From an uncultured Acidobacteriota bacterium (GTDB taxonomy: Bacteria > Acidobacteriota > Blastocatellia > RBC074), in the NCBI GenBank assembly GCA_902825875.1, contig CADECP010000041.1, forward strand, positions 1 to 62,019: a stretch of 62,019 nucleotides of DNA. The letters are read 5' to 3'. This document shows positions 37,037 to 46,139 of this stretch, in pieces. Below the pieces are notes generated by a model. The model did no database searches. It was not told the origin of the DNA and saw only the letters and a list, made by a program, of their open reading frames with translations. Position numbers and translations under genes: made by a program. Position 1 is the first letter of the stretch. Every line of letters begins with the position of its first letter.

Positions 37037-37786
37037 TTACATTTTGGCCATCGAAGTTTCCGGCGTGATCGTCACCTTGAACAGTTCGCCGTTCTTCGTA
37101 AAAAACATCGAAGTCTTGGCCGGATGAACTTTGCCGTTTTCCGCCTCGCCAGCGTTCGGGTCTTTTTGGCGAGGGCCTTGATTCGCGCCAACGCCTGGCT
37201 CTTCGTCTTTTTCAGTTCCGGCATCGAACAACATAAATTCGTTGGTGATGTCGCCGCTCAGCGGTTTGCCGTTGTTGAACAGATCAACGCCTTGACGCTT
37301 AGGAGCGTAGAACCAATCGTTCGATTGACCGAACATCGTCAACAGCGACAAACGCATTCCGGGTTCGGCAGTGAAGCTGAATTCATAAGCTCCGCCGGGG
37401 CCAATTGGAGCCGGACCATTCATACCCGCCGGAGTGTTGAACACACCGTGCAACATCACATCGCCCATTCCGCTGTGCCCACGGGCTTCAAGGTTTTTGA
37501 CCAGCACGCCGGGATTGCCGGATTCAGCCAATTCTTCCAGCCCGCCGTTGGCGACAACGCCTTCGCGGAACAAACGAACCTCGCGTTTGTGCAAAACCCA
37601 AAGGCCGGGCGACAGAGCGAATGGCCACTTGGTTCCATCTTTGGCAACCTGGCCGTCCGCGTTGGAAACGTTTTCAATGCGAACCGTGAACTTGGTTCCT
37701 TTGCCCATTTTGTGATCCTGCGCCGAAGCAGAAACGAACACAGCAGCCAGAGCAAACAAACTCAAGAAAATCGTACGTTTGAACAT
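37037..37786 (-). CDS. Exported spondin_N domain protein
   Basis: The 249-aa product starts at ATG 37786 after GGAGGGAGAAAACC, with a signal peptide ending SASAQ. The mature chain matches the spondin_N fold: KFTVRIENVSNADGQ, SPGLWVLHK, LEELAESGNPGVL, YEFSFTAEPGMRLSLLTMFGQSNDWF. Its DWF segment and Asp/Asn ligands resemble the metal site of the eukaryotic F-spondin domain. Bacterial members are exported and of unknown function. It is followed by the GlcG-cupin gene on the same strand. Confidence 0.85.
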   Translation of the reverse strand: MFKRTIFLSLFALAAVFVSASAQDHKMGKGTKFTVRIENVSNADGQVAKDGTKWPFALSPGLWVLHKREVRLFREGVVANGGLEELAESGNPGVLVKNLEARGHSGMGDVMLHGVFNTPAGMNGPAPIGPGGAYEFSFTAEPGMRLSLLTMFGQSNDWFYAPKRQGVDLFNNGKPLSGDITNEFMLFDAGTEKDEEPGVGANQGPRQKDPNAGEAENGKVHPAKTSMFFTKNGELFKVTITPETSMAKM

Positions 37787-37834
37787 AATGGTTTTCTCCC
37801 TCCTCAAGGAAAAGCAGAGTTGATCTCTGCATTG

Positions 37835-38635
37835 TTATTGTGAACAGTTGCTGAAGTTGCATTTGAAAATACAACGTTCGTCGTTGTGGTGATGCAGCTT
37901 GGCGCAGAGCACATTGCTCACGCCTTTCAGCCGCGTATAAGCTTCAGCCGCGAGCAACATTCCCAACGGCGGAGCCGTGAAATAAATCCAAAGAGCGTTC
38001 CAGTTTTGAGCCGAAAATGCCGAGCCAAAAGTTCTTGCCGGATTCATGCTCATACCGGAAATCGGAGCTTCAAGGCTGATGTAAGTAACGACCAAAGAAC
38101 CCGCGAATACGCCTGTGTACCTGGCCAGTTTCATTTGGTTACTTACATTCAGCACAACGGTCATCAGTAAAAACGAAATCCCAGCTTCAGCCAGAAACGC
38201 GACGCCAACCCCAAATTCGCCCGGTAACGTCGTCACGTAATTCACCGTTGGCGCGCTCAAGGCGGTTTTCAACACCAGCGAAGAAACAGTGACGCCAAGA
38301 ACTCCGCCGACGAATTGCGCCAGGATGTAAAACACCGCATCCCATTTTTCGATCTTGCCCAGCCGCCAAAAAGTCAGCGTCACCGACGGATTGAAGTGCG
38401 CGCCAGATCTTTTGCCTATTGGCGAATAAACGATGCTGATTGCCGTCAATCCCATCGCCAGTCCCATCAACACCCGCCGCAAAAACGGGTCGGCGATGGC
38501 TTGGTGAGCTGGCGAACCCGGATATTCCAACAGCACGCCAAAGCTACAGGCCGAAATCATGAACAAGCCAAGCTCGGCGGCTTCCATCAAGTATTCAGGC
38601 CAATGTTGTTTCAGCGCGTTCAGCATACATGTCAA
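37835..38635 (-). CDS. Aquaporin / MIP family channel
   Basis: Six transmembrane segments and two NPA-type loops are visible: GAHFNPSVTLTFW in the first half (NPS instead of NPA) and GMSMNPARTFGSAF in the second. The family conducts water or small neutral solutes such as glycerol. The tail is His/Cys-rich (AKLHHHNDERCIFKCNFSNC), unusual for the family, and may bind metal. The start is ambiguous: TTG 38635 overlaps the stop of the 62-aa gene by four bases and has AGGAAA in reach; ATG 38626 is the alternative. It is the last gene of the protease/62-aa/aquaporin run. Confidence 0.9.
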   Translation of the reverse strand: MTCMLNALKQHWPEYLMEAAELGLFMISACSFGVLLEYPGSPAHQAIADPFLRRVLMGLAMGLTAISIVYSPIGKRSGAHFNPSVTLTFWRLGKIEKWDAVFYILAQFVGGVLGVTVSSLVLKTALSAPTVNYVTTLPGEFGVGVAFLAEAGISFLLMTVVLNVSNQMKLARYTGVFAGSLVVTYISLEAPISGMSMNPARTFGSAFSAQNWNALWIYFTAPPLGMLLAAEAYTRLKGVSNVLCAKLHHHNDERCIFKCNFSNCSQ

Positions 38636-38820
38636 TTTTTCGTTTCCTGCTCGTTCTGCGGATGAAGTTCAGGCAGCGCCAGCTTGCCCGACATCGTGAT
38701 TTCAAACCCGTGTAGCTCGGTTCGATAAGACTCGGAACCGGAGATCAAACCAAACTGATTGTCGCTTTTGTCGGTTTGAGTAACTATCTCGTCCACCAGA
38801 AAAGGATTGAAACTGACCAT
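38632..38820 (-). CDS. Small 62-aa protein, unknown
   Basis: ATG 38820 has a strong site (GGAGGG) six bases upstream. The product begins MVSFNPFLVDEIVT and ends in a hydrophilic NEQETKN; there is no signal peptide or membrane helix. It lies 21 bases after the protease stop and overlaps the aquaporin start, so all three are translated from one message. Too short to assign; it may be a regulator of, or substrate for, the protease, which is inference. Confidence 0.65.
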   Translation of the reverse strand: MVSFNPFLVDEIVTQTDKSDNQFGLISGSESYRTELHGFEITMSGKLALPELHPQNEQETKN

Positions 38821-38841
38821 TTTATTCCCTCCGTTTAGAAG

Positions 38842-40317
38842 TTATTCGGCGATGTTCAACACAGAATTAAAGCTTCCGTGGTTGTCGCTTACTTTCAAAC
38901 CATTGCTCGGATCGTCCAGCCATTTGCCGTCAACGACCAGCTTGTATTCGTAACTCCCGGTTGAAAGTGCACTGATCTCTGCTCGCCACATCCCGCTTTG
39001 GTGTTTGGCAAAAAGCGTGGCTTGCGGATTCCAGTCGTTGAAATCTCCGGCCAGAGAAACACTCTTTGCCGAATCGTCGTGAAACCAGAAAACTACGTTG
39101 CCGTTTTCAATGCGCGGCGCATTGAAGTCGCACTCTTCGTGTGTGTGAACTTCGCTGGCGGCTTCTTTGACGGCTCGGCCAGCGTTCAACACTCCGTAAC
39201 CTTGTTGATGAAGCGAGAGCTTCGCCGACCGATCCGCCGTCGCTACCAAAATGTTTTTGACCGCCGCCGGAGTTAGCCGCAGATTTGCTTCGATCATTTG
39301 AGCGACAACCGAAGCGACAATCGGCGCGGCGAACGAAGTTCCATCAACGTGCTGATAGTGCGTTGCCACGACTTTGCTTTCCCGCAAGCCGGTTTCGGCC
39401 AGTTCGCGGATTTCTGCGGGCGAGGCTGCGGCCATTGATTGCGGCCAGGCCGCCTCGCGCCAAAACTCATTCGCCAGTTTTTGCAATTGGTAATCGGGCG
39501 CAGCGGCGATGATCGAAAGAGCTTCGGCTCGGCGATAAAAATCCGTTTTCGGCAAAATCGGCGCAGCCACCCAAATTGCCGGAGCTACGATTTCCGGCTT
39601 CAGCACACCATCAATCGTCGGCCCAAAACTGGAACAGTAAGGATCAACTTCATTCGCTCCGAGTTCGTTGTTGTCGTTGTAACCGCCAACCGTAATCACC
39701 GACGGCGAGTTGGCGGGCGGAATCGGGCGATGGTCAGCCGTGCAGCCTGAATTGCCAGCGGCGACAACCAGCGTCAGTCCGGCGCGTACGGCTCGTTCGG
39801 CGGCTTCGTCAACCATGCTTTCTTGGAACGAAGCGTCGGCGTCTCCGCCCAGTGACATGCTGACGACGCGAATGTCGTAACGATCTTTGTTGGCTATCAC
39901 CCACTCCAAACCGCGAACGATGCTTTCATCGTTGATGCGACCGGAATCGCTGACTTTGACCAGCACCACGTTCGCCGCCGAAGCCAGTCCGCGATAAACA
40001 CCTTCGGACAAGAATCCATTGCCCGCCGCCGTCACAGAAGTTTGCGTGCCATGCCAATCCCAACTTTGCGGCGATGCGGACGCATCCAATTTCGCCTTCG
40101 GATTCGCTACATCGTGAAATGCCACGATGCGATTGCGCGGTTCGGTCAAATCAGGGTGCGGATAAAAGCCAGAGTCCAGAATTGCGATTGTTATTCCACG
40201 ACCTGTTCGCGTGGCGTCGGCTGTCAAACGTTCGGCAACCGGAATCACTGCGAAGCGGTTTTGCGCGTGAGTGTGCGCGTGATCAATCGCTTGTTTCGTT
40301 GTAATCATCTTGTTCAT
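38842..40317 (-). CDS. Cytoplasmic-type subtilisin (S8) with C-terminal CBM48-like domain
   Basis: The 491-aa product has no signal peptide or typical I9 propeptide. The S8 triad is Asp48 (AILDSGF), His89 (DWHGTQTSV) and Ser328 (GTSFAAP), with Asn189 as oxyanion residue (AAGNSG). Residues about 400-491 form an Ig-like domain of the CBM48/AMPK-glycogen-binding type (VSLAGDFNDWNP, WRAEISALSTGSYEYKLVVDG, WLDDPSNG). Binding of glycogen or maltodextrin would be expected for such a domain, though it can also serve as a structural cap. Its partners are the 62-aa and aquaporin genes. Confidence 0.92.
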   Translation of the reverse strand: MNKMITTKQAIDHAHTHAQNRFAVIPVAERLTADATRTGRGITIAILDSGFYPHPDLTEPRNRIVAFHDVANPKAKLDASASPQSWDWHGTQTSVTAAGNGFLSEGVYRGLASAANVVLVKVSDSGRINDESIVRGLEWVIANKDRYDIRVVSMSLGGDADASFQESMVDEAAERAVRAGLTLVVAAGNSGCTADHRPIPPANSPSVITVGGYNDNNELGANEVDPYCSSFGPTIDGVLKPEIVAPAIWVAAPILPKTDFYRRAEALSIIAAAPDYQLQKLANEFWREAAWPQSMAAASPAEIRELAETGLRESKVVATHYQHVDGTSFAAPIVASVVAQMIEANLRLTPAAVKNILVATADRSAKLSLHQQGYGVLNAGRAVKEAASEVHTHEECDFNAPRIENGNVVFWFHDDSAKSVSLAGDFNDWNPQATLFAKHQSGMWRAEISALSTGSYEYKLVVDGKWLDDPSNGLKVSDNHGSFNSVLNIAE

Positions 40318-40622
40318 TCAAAAAATCCTTCAATCGAATCCGCTTTGTTCGGCGGTTTTCGTGACGGTAATGCGAATGCTGAATGCTTATATTCCAGAGC
40401 AAAAGAAAACTTTTCTAAACGGCTGACGCGCGGATAGAAACGGAATAAAGATAAAAGACGGAAACATATATGACTGTTAATTGCGGCGGCGGTCAGTCGT
40501 TTGCATCATCATGCAGAACATTTTTTATAGTCTTTGGGGCTACGAGGCTTGGAGCTATACTCGCTGCCAATCAACGACTGAAACCATTGGCCGGACAGGT
40601 TCAAATTTGAAGAGGAGGTTTG
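40318..40622. promoter_or_regulatory. Divergent promoter region, S8 protease / ornithine-lipid operon
   Basis: This 305-base region separates divergent operons. On the plus strand a TATACT box (40556-40561) has only a weak -35 (TTTGGG). AAGAGGAGG at 40610-40618 is the ribosome site of the first acyltransferase. The AT-rich part around 40380-40460 could hold the protease promoter but no clear boxes are seen. No repeat or RNA gene is visible. Confidence 0.45.
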
Positions 40623-41444
40623 ATGTTTGCCGAAACTTTGCCAACGCTAGACACGCGCGAATACCCACGCTTCCGCGATAGCTTGCCGCTTCGTGAACAT
40701 GGCGAATTGCGCGAAGGCAAATACGTCGTCCGCTTCGCTCAAACCAGGGAAGAGTTGGATGAAGTTTTGAAGCTAAGGTTCGAGGTGTTCAATCTGGAAT
40801 TGGGCGAAGGCCTGGAGTCTTCATTTTTGACCGGACGTGATTTGGATGATTACGACGCGGCCTGTCATCACTTGATCGTTGTTGAAGCGGCGACTGAAAA
40901 AATCGTAGGCACTTATCGGCTGCAAACCGGAGCGATGGCTGCGGCGGCTGGCGGTTTTTATTCGGCGACGGAGTTTGACCTGTCGCAATTGCCGCTGGAA
41001 GTTCTGGAAGATTCGGTTGAGTTAAGCCGCGCCTGCATCGCCAAAGAATTTCGCAACACTCAGGTTTTGTTTCTGCTGTGGAAAGGGCTGGCTTCGTACA
41101 TTGCTTTCAATCGCAAACGGTTTTTGTTCGGCTGCTGTTCGTTGACCAGCCAGTGTGTTGAAGAGGGCAAGCTGACTATGGAATTGCTGGAACGCGAAGG
41201 CCATTTGCACGATCAATTTTTCGTTCCGCCAAAAGCTGGCATCGAATGTTATCCGTCAAATTTCCGTGTTGAGCGTCCGTTTGAAGTTAAGCTGCCGAAG
41301 CTATTTCGTTCTTATCTGCGAATCGGCGCAAAGGTTTGTGGCCATCCGGCGATTGATCGAACTTTCAAGACTATAGATTTCTTTGTGCTGTTCGACCTGT
41401 TCCAAATGGACAGGCAGAGCCAGAAAATGTTTTTCGGCGTTTAG
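40623..41444 (+). CDS. OlsB-like N-acyltransferase (ornithine-lipid type)
   Basis: The 273-aa product matches the GNAT-fold acyltransferases of the OlsB/hemolysin-like group (COG3176): KYVVRFAQTREELDEVLKLR, DYDAACHHLIVVEA, IVGTYRLQTG, DSVELSRACIAKEFRN and LFGCCSLTS. OlsB transfers a 3-hydroxyacyl group from ACP to the amino group of ornithine to give lyso-ornithine lipid. ATG 40623 follows AGAGGAGG. The next gene encodes an OlsA-like O-acyltransferase, the pair needed for ornithine lipid. The substrate amino acid is inferred from family and context; glutamine or lysine lipids are alternatives. Confidence 0.85.
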   Translation: MFAETLPTLDTREYPRFRDSLPLREHGELREGKYVVRFAQTREELDEVLKLRFEVFNLELGEGLESSFLTGRDLDDYDAACHHLIVVEAATEKIVGTYRLQTGAMAAAAGGFYSATEFDLSQLPLEVLEDSVELSRACIAKEFRNTQVLFLLWKGLASYIAFNRKRFLFGCCSLTSQCVEEGKLTMELLEREGHLHDQFFVPPKAGIECYPSNFRVERPFEVKLPKLFRSYLRIGAKVCGHPAIDRTFKTIDFFVLFDLFQMDRQSQKMFFGV

Positions 41445-41454
41445 GGGGCAAGAG

Positions 41455-42246
41455 TTGTTCAGAATTTTTCGCGCAGCATTGCGTTTGATGGGCATCATTT
41501 TTGTGTCGTTGTTGCTGCAAACCATTTGGTTGACGGGCAAGCGGTTGCTTCCTTTGCACGGAGCAATGCGGCGAACGCTTCGCAAATTCATTCTCACTTC
41601 GTGGGCGCGTTCGCTGGCTGTGTTGGTCGGAATGCGAATCAATGTGGAAGGCCAGCCACCACGTCCACCTTTTTTTCTGGTCGCCAATCACCTCAGTTAC
41701 ATTGACATCATTCTTGTCGCTTCACAGATGGATTGCGTCTTCATCGCCAAAAAAGAAATCTCCGACTGGCCTGGAATGGGCTGGCTGGCTGGTGGTGTGG
41801 GGACAATTTTCATTGACCGCAAAAACTTTCAGGACATTCCGCGCGTCATCGGGTTGATTGACGAAGCTTTGAATGTAGGTTCCGGCATTGTGCTTTTTCC
41901 TGAAGGAACCAGCACGATGGGCGAAACAATCATGCCGTTCAGTCCGGCGTTGATGGAACCCGCCGCGCGAGCTGGTTATCCGGTTTCTTATGCGACGATC
42001 AGTTACGACACTCCGCTGAGCGAACCGCCTGCTCATGCCTCAGTTTGCTGGTGGGGAGATATGGAATTTGCTCCTCACTTACTGAAGCTTTTATTGATGT
42101 CGAAATTCCGCGCGACGATTACTTACGGCGAAGACGCCATTCACGCCGACGACCGCAAAGTGTTGGCGAAAAGTTTGTGGCGCGCGGTCAACGATCAATT
42201 CATTCCGGTGGTTTCCGCATCACCGGCAATCACCAGACAATCATGA
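41455..42246 (+). CDS. OlsA/PlsC-like 1-acyl-sn-glycerol-3-phosphate-type acyltransferase
   Basis: A PlsC-family O-acyltransferase of 263 residues. Catalytic motif NHLSYID (HX4D) is followed by FIDRKN, and the acceptor motif LFPEGTSTMG. An N-terminal hydrophobic segment (LMGIIFVSLLLQTIW) anchors it. I chose TTG 41455 after AGGGGG; ATG 41488 is possible. It follows the OlsB-like gene by ten bases and is therefore read as OlsA, which adds the second acyl chain to lyso-ornithine lipid. The stop overlaps the DinB start by four bases. Confidence 0.85.
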   Translation: MFRIFRAALRLMGIIFVSLLLQTIWLTGKRLLPLHGAMRRTLRKFILTSWARSLAVLVGMRINVEGQPPRPPFFLVANHLSYIDIILVASQMDCVFIAKKEISDWPGMGWLAGGVGTIFIDRKNFQDIPRVIGLIDEALNVGSGIVLFPEGTSTMGETIMPFSPALMEPAARAGYPVSYATISYDTPLSEPPAHASVCWWGDMEFAPHLLKLLLMSKFRATITYGEDAIHADDRKVLAKSLWRAVNDQFIPVVSASPAITRQS

Positions 42247-42743
42247 CAAGCAGTAACATTCATTTGCTGGAACAGGGCGTGAATTTGTTGACTCAGCTTG
42301 ACGATCAAATTTATTCGTCGGCGGTGGCTGGAGTTTCAACAGTTGGCATTGGCAGTCATTTGCGCCATTGCCTGGATTTTTACGACAACTTCCTTCGCGG
42401 GATTGAAGTGGGCAAGGTTGATTACGATTTGCGAGAACGCAACGAGTTGATCGAAAAAGATCGTGCTGCGGCAATGGCCAAAATCCGCGAAACCGCCGAT
42501 TGTTTGAACCGGATTTGTGTAGCCGGTGACAACGAATTACTGGTCAAACTGGAAGGCGAACAGGTTCAGTCTGAATCGGCCTGGAGCCGGTCTTCGATCA
42601 AGCGCGAACTGCAATTTTTGCTCAGCCACACAGTGCATCATTACGCGCTGATAAATGTGCTGTTGCGGTTGCAAGGTTTTCAGCCGTCAGCGGGTTTTGG
42701 AGTTGCGCCTTCGACTTTGAAATTTTGGCAAGCCCAAGCCTGA
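42243..42743 (+). CDS. DinB-like metal-binding four-helix protein
   Basis: The 166-aa product has the DinB/YfiT helical pattern: VGIGSHLRHCLDFYDNF in the second helix and LLSHTVHHYALINVLLRL, which supply three His ligands for a divalent metal. Such proteins often act as thiol S-transferases or have unknown roles. It overlaps the OlsA-like stop (ATGA). Its presence inside a lipid operon is unusual. Confidence 0.82.
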   Translation: MTSSNIHLLEQGVNLLTQLDDQIYSSAVAGVSTVGIGSHLRHCLDFYDNFLRGIEVGKVDYDLRERNELIEKDRAAAMAKIRETADCLNRICVAGDNELLVKLEGEQVQSESAWSRSSIKRELQFLLSHTVHHYALINVLLRLQGFQPSAGFGVAPSTLKFWQAQA

Positions 42744-42755
42744 TGGATATGGAAG

Positions 42756-45431
42756 ATGGATATGGAAAAAACTTCCGGCAAATTCTGGTTATGGTGGCGG
42801 CGTTGGCGTTGGCGATTGTTGGCAATGTATTTGCTGTTGGTTTTTGCCGCACACGTTTGGCGATGGTGGAACCCGGAGGACAATTTGCTGGAGTTTGGAA
42901 GCTGCCCAACTTGTCGTTCGGTGCAGTTGAAGGCAATTGACGGCGAGCAGCATGTAAACCAGCAGATTCGCCTCACTTATCAGGATCGAGGCCAATCCGC
43001 TAAATCCGCTTTGCCGATAGTGTTGATTCACGGAAGCCCTGGCGAAGCGCGCGATTTCGACCAAATCACACCGATGCTGGAAAGTTCGCATCGGCTGATT
43101 ATTCCTGACCTGCCGGGTTTCGGCGCTTCGACGCGCGACATTCCTGATTACTCTTTTCGCACTCACGCAAAATATCTGATTGAACTGCTGGATCAGTTGA
43201 AGATCGAGCGGGCGCACTTCGTCGGCTTCAGCATGGGCGGCGGAGTCGTGTTGAACCTCAACGACCTTGCGCCGGAGCGCGTGGCATCGGCCACTATGCT
43301 GGCGGCGATTGGCGTTCAAGAGATGGAATTGCTCGGCGATTACCATTTGAACCACGCTGTCCACGGATTACAGTTTGGATTTTTTTGGCTGCTGCGCGAA
43401 GGTCTGCCGCTGACGCCGACTTCGCACGTGCGAGATTTTTCAGTTTCTTTCAGTCGCAATTTTTACGAATCTGACCAGCGCCCATTGCGAGCTTTGCTCA
43501 GCCGATTCGACAAACCTATGTTGATCGTTCACGGCCAGCACGATTTTCTGGTTCCGGTCGAAGCCGCACGCGAACACCACAGGCTGGTTGCTCAAAGCGA
43601 ATTGGTGGTTTCAGAGTACGATCACTTCATGGTTTTCAACCGCAAGGATTATCTAGCTCCACTGCTAACTGATTTCACTGCAAGAGTTGAAGCCGGAAAA
43701 GCTCTGACCAAAGACCAGGCCGAACCGTCGCGCATCGCAGCCGCCCGGCAAGAATTCGATCCGAAAAATCTGCCGAAGTTTATCGGCGTGACGGCTTTTG
43801 TCGTCATCTTGTTGTTGGCTGCGGCAACGCTTATCACAGAAGACCTGACCTGCATCACCGCCGGAGTCATGGCTGCACAGGGCAGAATTGATTTCGCACT
43901 TGCGGCATTTGCCTGCTTTCTGGGAATTTACGTTGGCGACTTGTTGCTCTTTCTGGCCGGACGTTGGCTTGGCCGAGCGGCGTTATCGCGCGCGCCAGTG
44001 AAATGGTTTGTCAGCGAGCGCGCCGTCGAACGAGGCTCCGAATGGTTTCAGCATCAGGGCGCAAAGGTGATTTTCATCAGCCGCTTTTTGCCCGGCGCTC
44101 GGCTGCCAACGTATTTCGCCGCCGGAGCTTTGCGAACCAGTTTCTGGAAGTTCGCTTTGTATTTCGCAATTGCCTGCGCTGTGTGGACTCCACTGTTGGT
44201 CGGTTTAGCAATGCTTTTGGGCAAAGGACTGGTCGAATCGGCATTGTTCGCCGGGCAGGGCGTTTTGTTGAAAGCCTTTATCGCCGCGATTTTGATTTAC
44301 CTGATTGTCAAAACGCTGGTACGACTTTCGACTTGGCGAGGTCGCCGGTTGATGGTTTCAAACTGGCGACGAATGACGAATTGGGAGTTTTGGCCAGCTT
44401 ATGTTTTTTATCCGCCGGTTGTGGTTTACGTTGTCTGGTTGATGTTGAAGCACCGCAGTCTGACTTTGTTCACGGCGTCGAACCCCGCGATTCCTGGAGG
44501 GGGTTTCATCGGCGAATCGAAAGCCGAAATTTATCGCGGTTTGGCAAATGCGAAAGAGTTTTTGCCAAAGTGGAAAATGCTGGAAGCTTCGGCAACTGTC
44601 GAAGACCGAATCAATCAGGCCAAAGGTTTTATTGCTGAAAACAATCTGAGCTTTCCTGTTGTTCTAAAACCCGATGCCGGGCAGCGCGGCTCTGGCGTTG
44701 GATTTATACATTCAGACGCAGAGCTTGAAAGTTATCTGCGGCAGGCAAATGTTGACACCCTGATTCAGGAATTTTTTCCCGGCGAAGAGTTCGGCGTTTT
44801 CTATTACCGTTACCCGAATCAACTAACTGGCCATATTTTCGCAATTACTGAAAAACATTTTCCAACCGTGACGGGCGACGGCAATAGCACTTTGGAGCAG
44901 TTAATTTTGAACGACAGCCGAGCGGTTTGTATGGCCGGATTCCTGCTGGATAAACACTCTGATAATTTGTGGGAGCGGCCAAAGGTTGGCAAAACCGTCA
45001 AGCTGGTTGATCTGGGAACGCATTGTCGAGGCGCAATCTTTCTGGACGGCGATTGGGTGAAAACTGATGAACTGGAAGTGGCAATTGATGGAATTTGCCA
45101 GCAGTTCTGTGGTTTTTACTTTGGCCGTTTCGACATTCGGACTCCGAACGTTGATGAGTTTCGGCAAGGACGAAATTTCAAAGTGATTGAATTGAACGGA
45201 GTGACTTCTGAAGCGACCAGCATTTACGATCCGAAAAATTCTGTCTTTGCGGCTTATAGAACATTGTTTCGGCAATGGCGAATCGCTTTTGAAATCGGAG
45301 CACAAAACCGCGAGCGCGGATTCAAACCTACGCAGTTGCGAACACTGCTGAAATGGATGATCGCTTACCGCGAACAGTCGCAGGCTCACGACAGTTTCAA
45401 TAAGACCAAACAATCGCAACCGGCGGATTGA
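42756..45431 (+). CDS. Three-domain fusion: alpha/beta hydrolase, DedA/VTT membrane domain, ATP-grasp
   Basis: An 891-aa protein. An N-terminal helix (about 16-37) is followed by a hydrolase (about 60-310) with nucleophile Ser159 (GFSMGG), Asp263 (HGQHDF) and His290 (EYDHF). Residues about 340-525 form a SNARE-associated/VTT domain with GIYVGDLLLFLAGRWLGR and the FISRFLPGARLP motif of DedA proteins, which act in lipid scrambling or undecaprenyl-phosphate recycling. Two more hydrophobic stretches come at about 545-565. Residues about 585-845 form an ATP-grasp domain: FPVVLKPDAGQRGSGV (Lys638), TLIQEFFPGEEFGVF, FDIRTPN and VIELNG (Glu812, Asn814). A ligase joined to a lipid-membrane domain suggests making or modifying amino-acid-linked lipids; inference. 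Confidence 0.9.
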   Translation: MDMEKTSGKFWLWWRRWRWRLLAMYLLLVFAAHVWRWWNPEDNLLEFGSCPTCRSVQLKAIDGEQHVNQQIRLTYQDRGQSAKSALPIVLIHGSPGEARDFDQITPMLESSHRLIIPDLPGFGASTRDIPDYSFRTHAKYLIELLDQLKIERAHFVGFSMGGGVVLNLNDLAPERVASATMLAAIGVQEMELLGDYHLNHAVHGLQFGFFWLLREGLPLTPTSHVRDFSVSFSRNFYESDQRPLRALLSRFDKPMLIVHGQHDFLVPVEAAREHHRLVAQSELVVSEYDHFMVFNRKDYLAPLLTDFTARVEAGKALTKDQAEPSRIAAARQEFDPKNLPKFIGVTAFVVILLLAAATLITEDLTCITAGVMAAQGRIDFALAAFACFLGIYVGDLLLFLAGRWLGRAALSRAPVKWFVSERAVERGSEWFQHQGAKVIFISRFLPGARLPTYFAAGALRTSFWKFALYFAIACAVWTPLLVGLAMLLGKGLVESALFAGQGVLLKAFIAAILIYLIVKTLVRLSTWRGRRLMVSNWRRMTNWEFWPAYVFYPPVVVYVVWLMLKHRSLTLFTASNPAIPGGGFIGESKAEIYRGLANAKEFLPKWKMLEASATVEDRINQAKGFIAENNLSFPVVLKPDAGQRGSGVGFIHSDAELESYLRQANVDTLIQEFFPGEEFGVFYYRYPNQLTGHIFAITEKHFPTVTGDGNSTLEQLILNDSRAVCMAGFLLDKHSDNLWERPKVGKTVKLVDLGTHCRGAIFLDGDWVKTDELEVAIDGICQQFCGFYFGRFDIRTPNVDEFRQGRNFKVIELNGVTSEATSIYDPKNSVFAAYRTLFRQWRIAFEIGAQNRERGFKPTQLRTLLKWMIAYREQSQAHDSFNKTKQSQPAD

Positions 45432-45434
45432 GTT

Positions 45435-46139
45435 ATGAAAAGAACATTGATGTTTGTGGCGGCAATTTTGCTGGCGTCGTTTGTGGGAAGCGGCGTGATG
45501 GCTGCGCCTGCTGACGATGCAACGATTGAGCGAGTTCGGCGAATTGTCGAGGAAGTCCGATATGCGTCATTTCCTGAGTTGAAAAACACAGAGATTGAAA
45601 TCAGGCTTTTCAATTCACAGTCGGATTACTTTCAATCGCGTTTTACCTTCAGCAGTTTTTTGTTTGGCAAACGGTTGCGCTGTTTGCTGAAAGTCAATCG
45701 GAATGTCTTTGCCGACGGAGTCCCGGAAGACGGTTTGCGAGCAATCATTGCTCACGAACTTGGCCACGCGCTTTATTACAAATCTGGAAATCGGTTGAAG
45801 TTGATTGGCTTGGCGCGACTGATTGGCAAAGGATTCACCGCTCGGTTTGAGCGTGCGACTGATTTGGAAGCCATCGCCCGCGATTACGCCGAAGGTTTGA
45901 AATCTTATCGTCGCTGGCTCTATCAGCGAATGCCACCGAACAAACTGGCTGAAAAGAAGCGCAACTATTTTTCACCTGAAGAGATTGACGCAGTTGAATT
46001 GAAGCTGCGCTCACAGCCAGAACTTCTGAAACTGTGGCGAAAACATCCACCTCGCTCATTGCCGGAAATCGAGCAGGCGAAAATCAGCCAGACGATTTTT
46101 GATCGTCTTTGCTGTCCGACTGTGGTTTGGGGCCAGTGA
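45435..46139 (+). CDS. Exported HExxH metallopeptidase-like protein
   Basis: The 234-aa product has a signal peptide ([20 protein letters not shown]), a zinc motif [12 protein letters not shown] and a downstream acidic segment [12 protein letters not shown] that may give the third ligand, as in M48-like or related gluzincins. It follows the fusion gene by three bases and so belongs to the lipid operon. Its 3' end overlaps the convergent PhaR-type gene by 56 bases. Confidence 0.82.
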   Translation: MKRTLMFVAAILLASFVGSGVMAAPADDATIERVRRIVEEVRYASFPELKNTEIEIRLFNSQSDYFQSRFTFSSFLFGKRLRCLLKVNRNVFADGVPEDGLRAIIAHELGHALYYKSGNRLKLIGLARLIGKGFTARFERATDLEAIARDYAEGLKSYRRWLYQRMPPNKLAEKKRNYFSPEEIDAVELKLRSQPELLKLWRKHPPRSLPEIEQAKISQTIFDRLCCPTVVWGQ

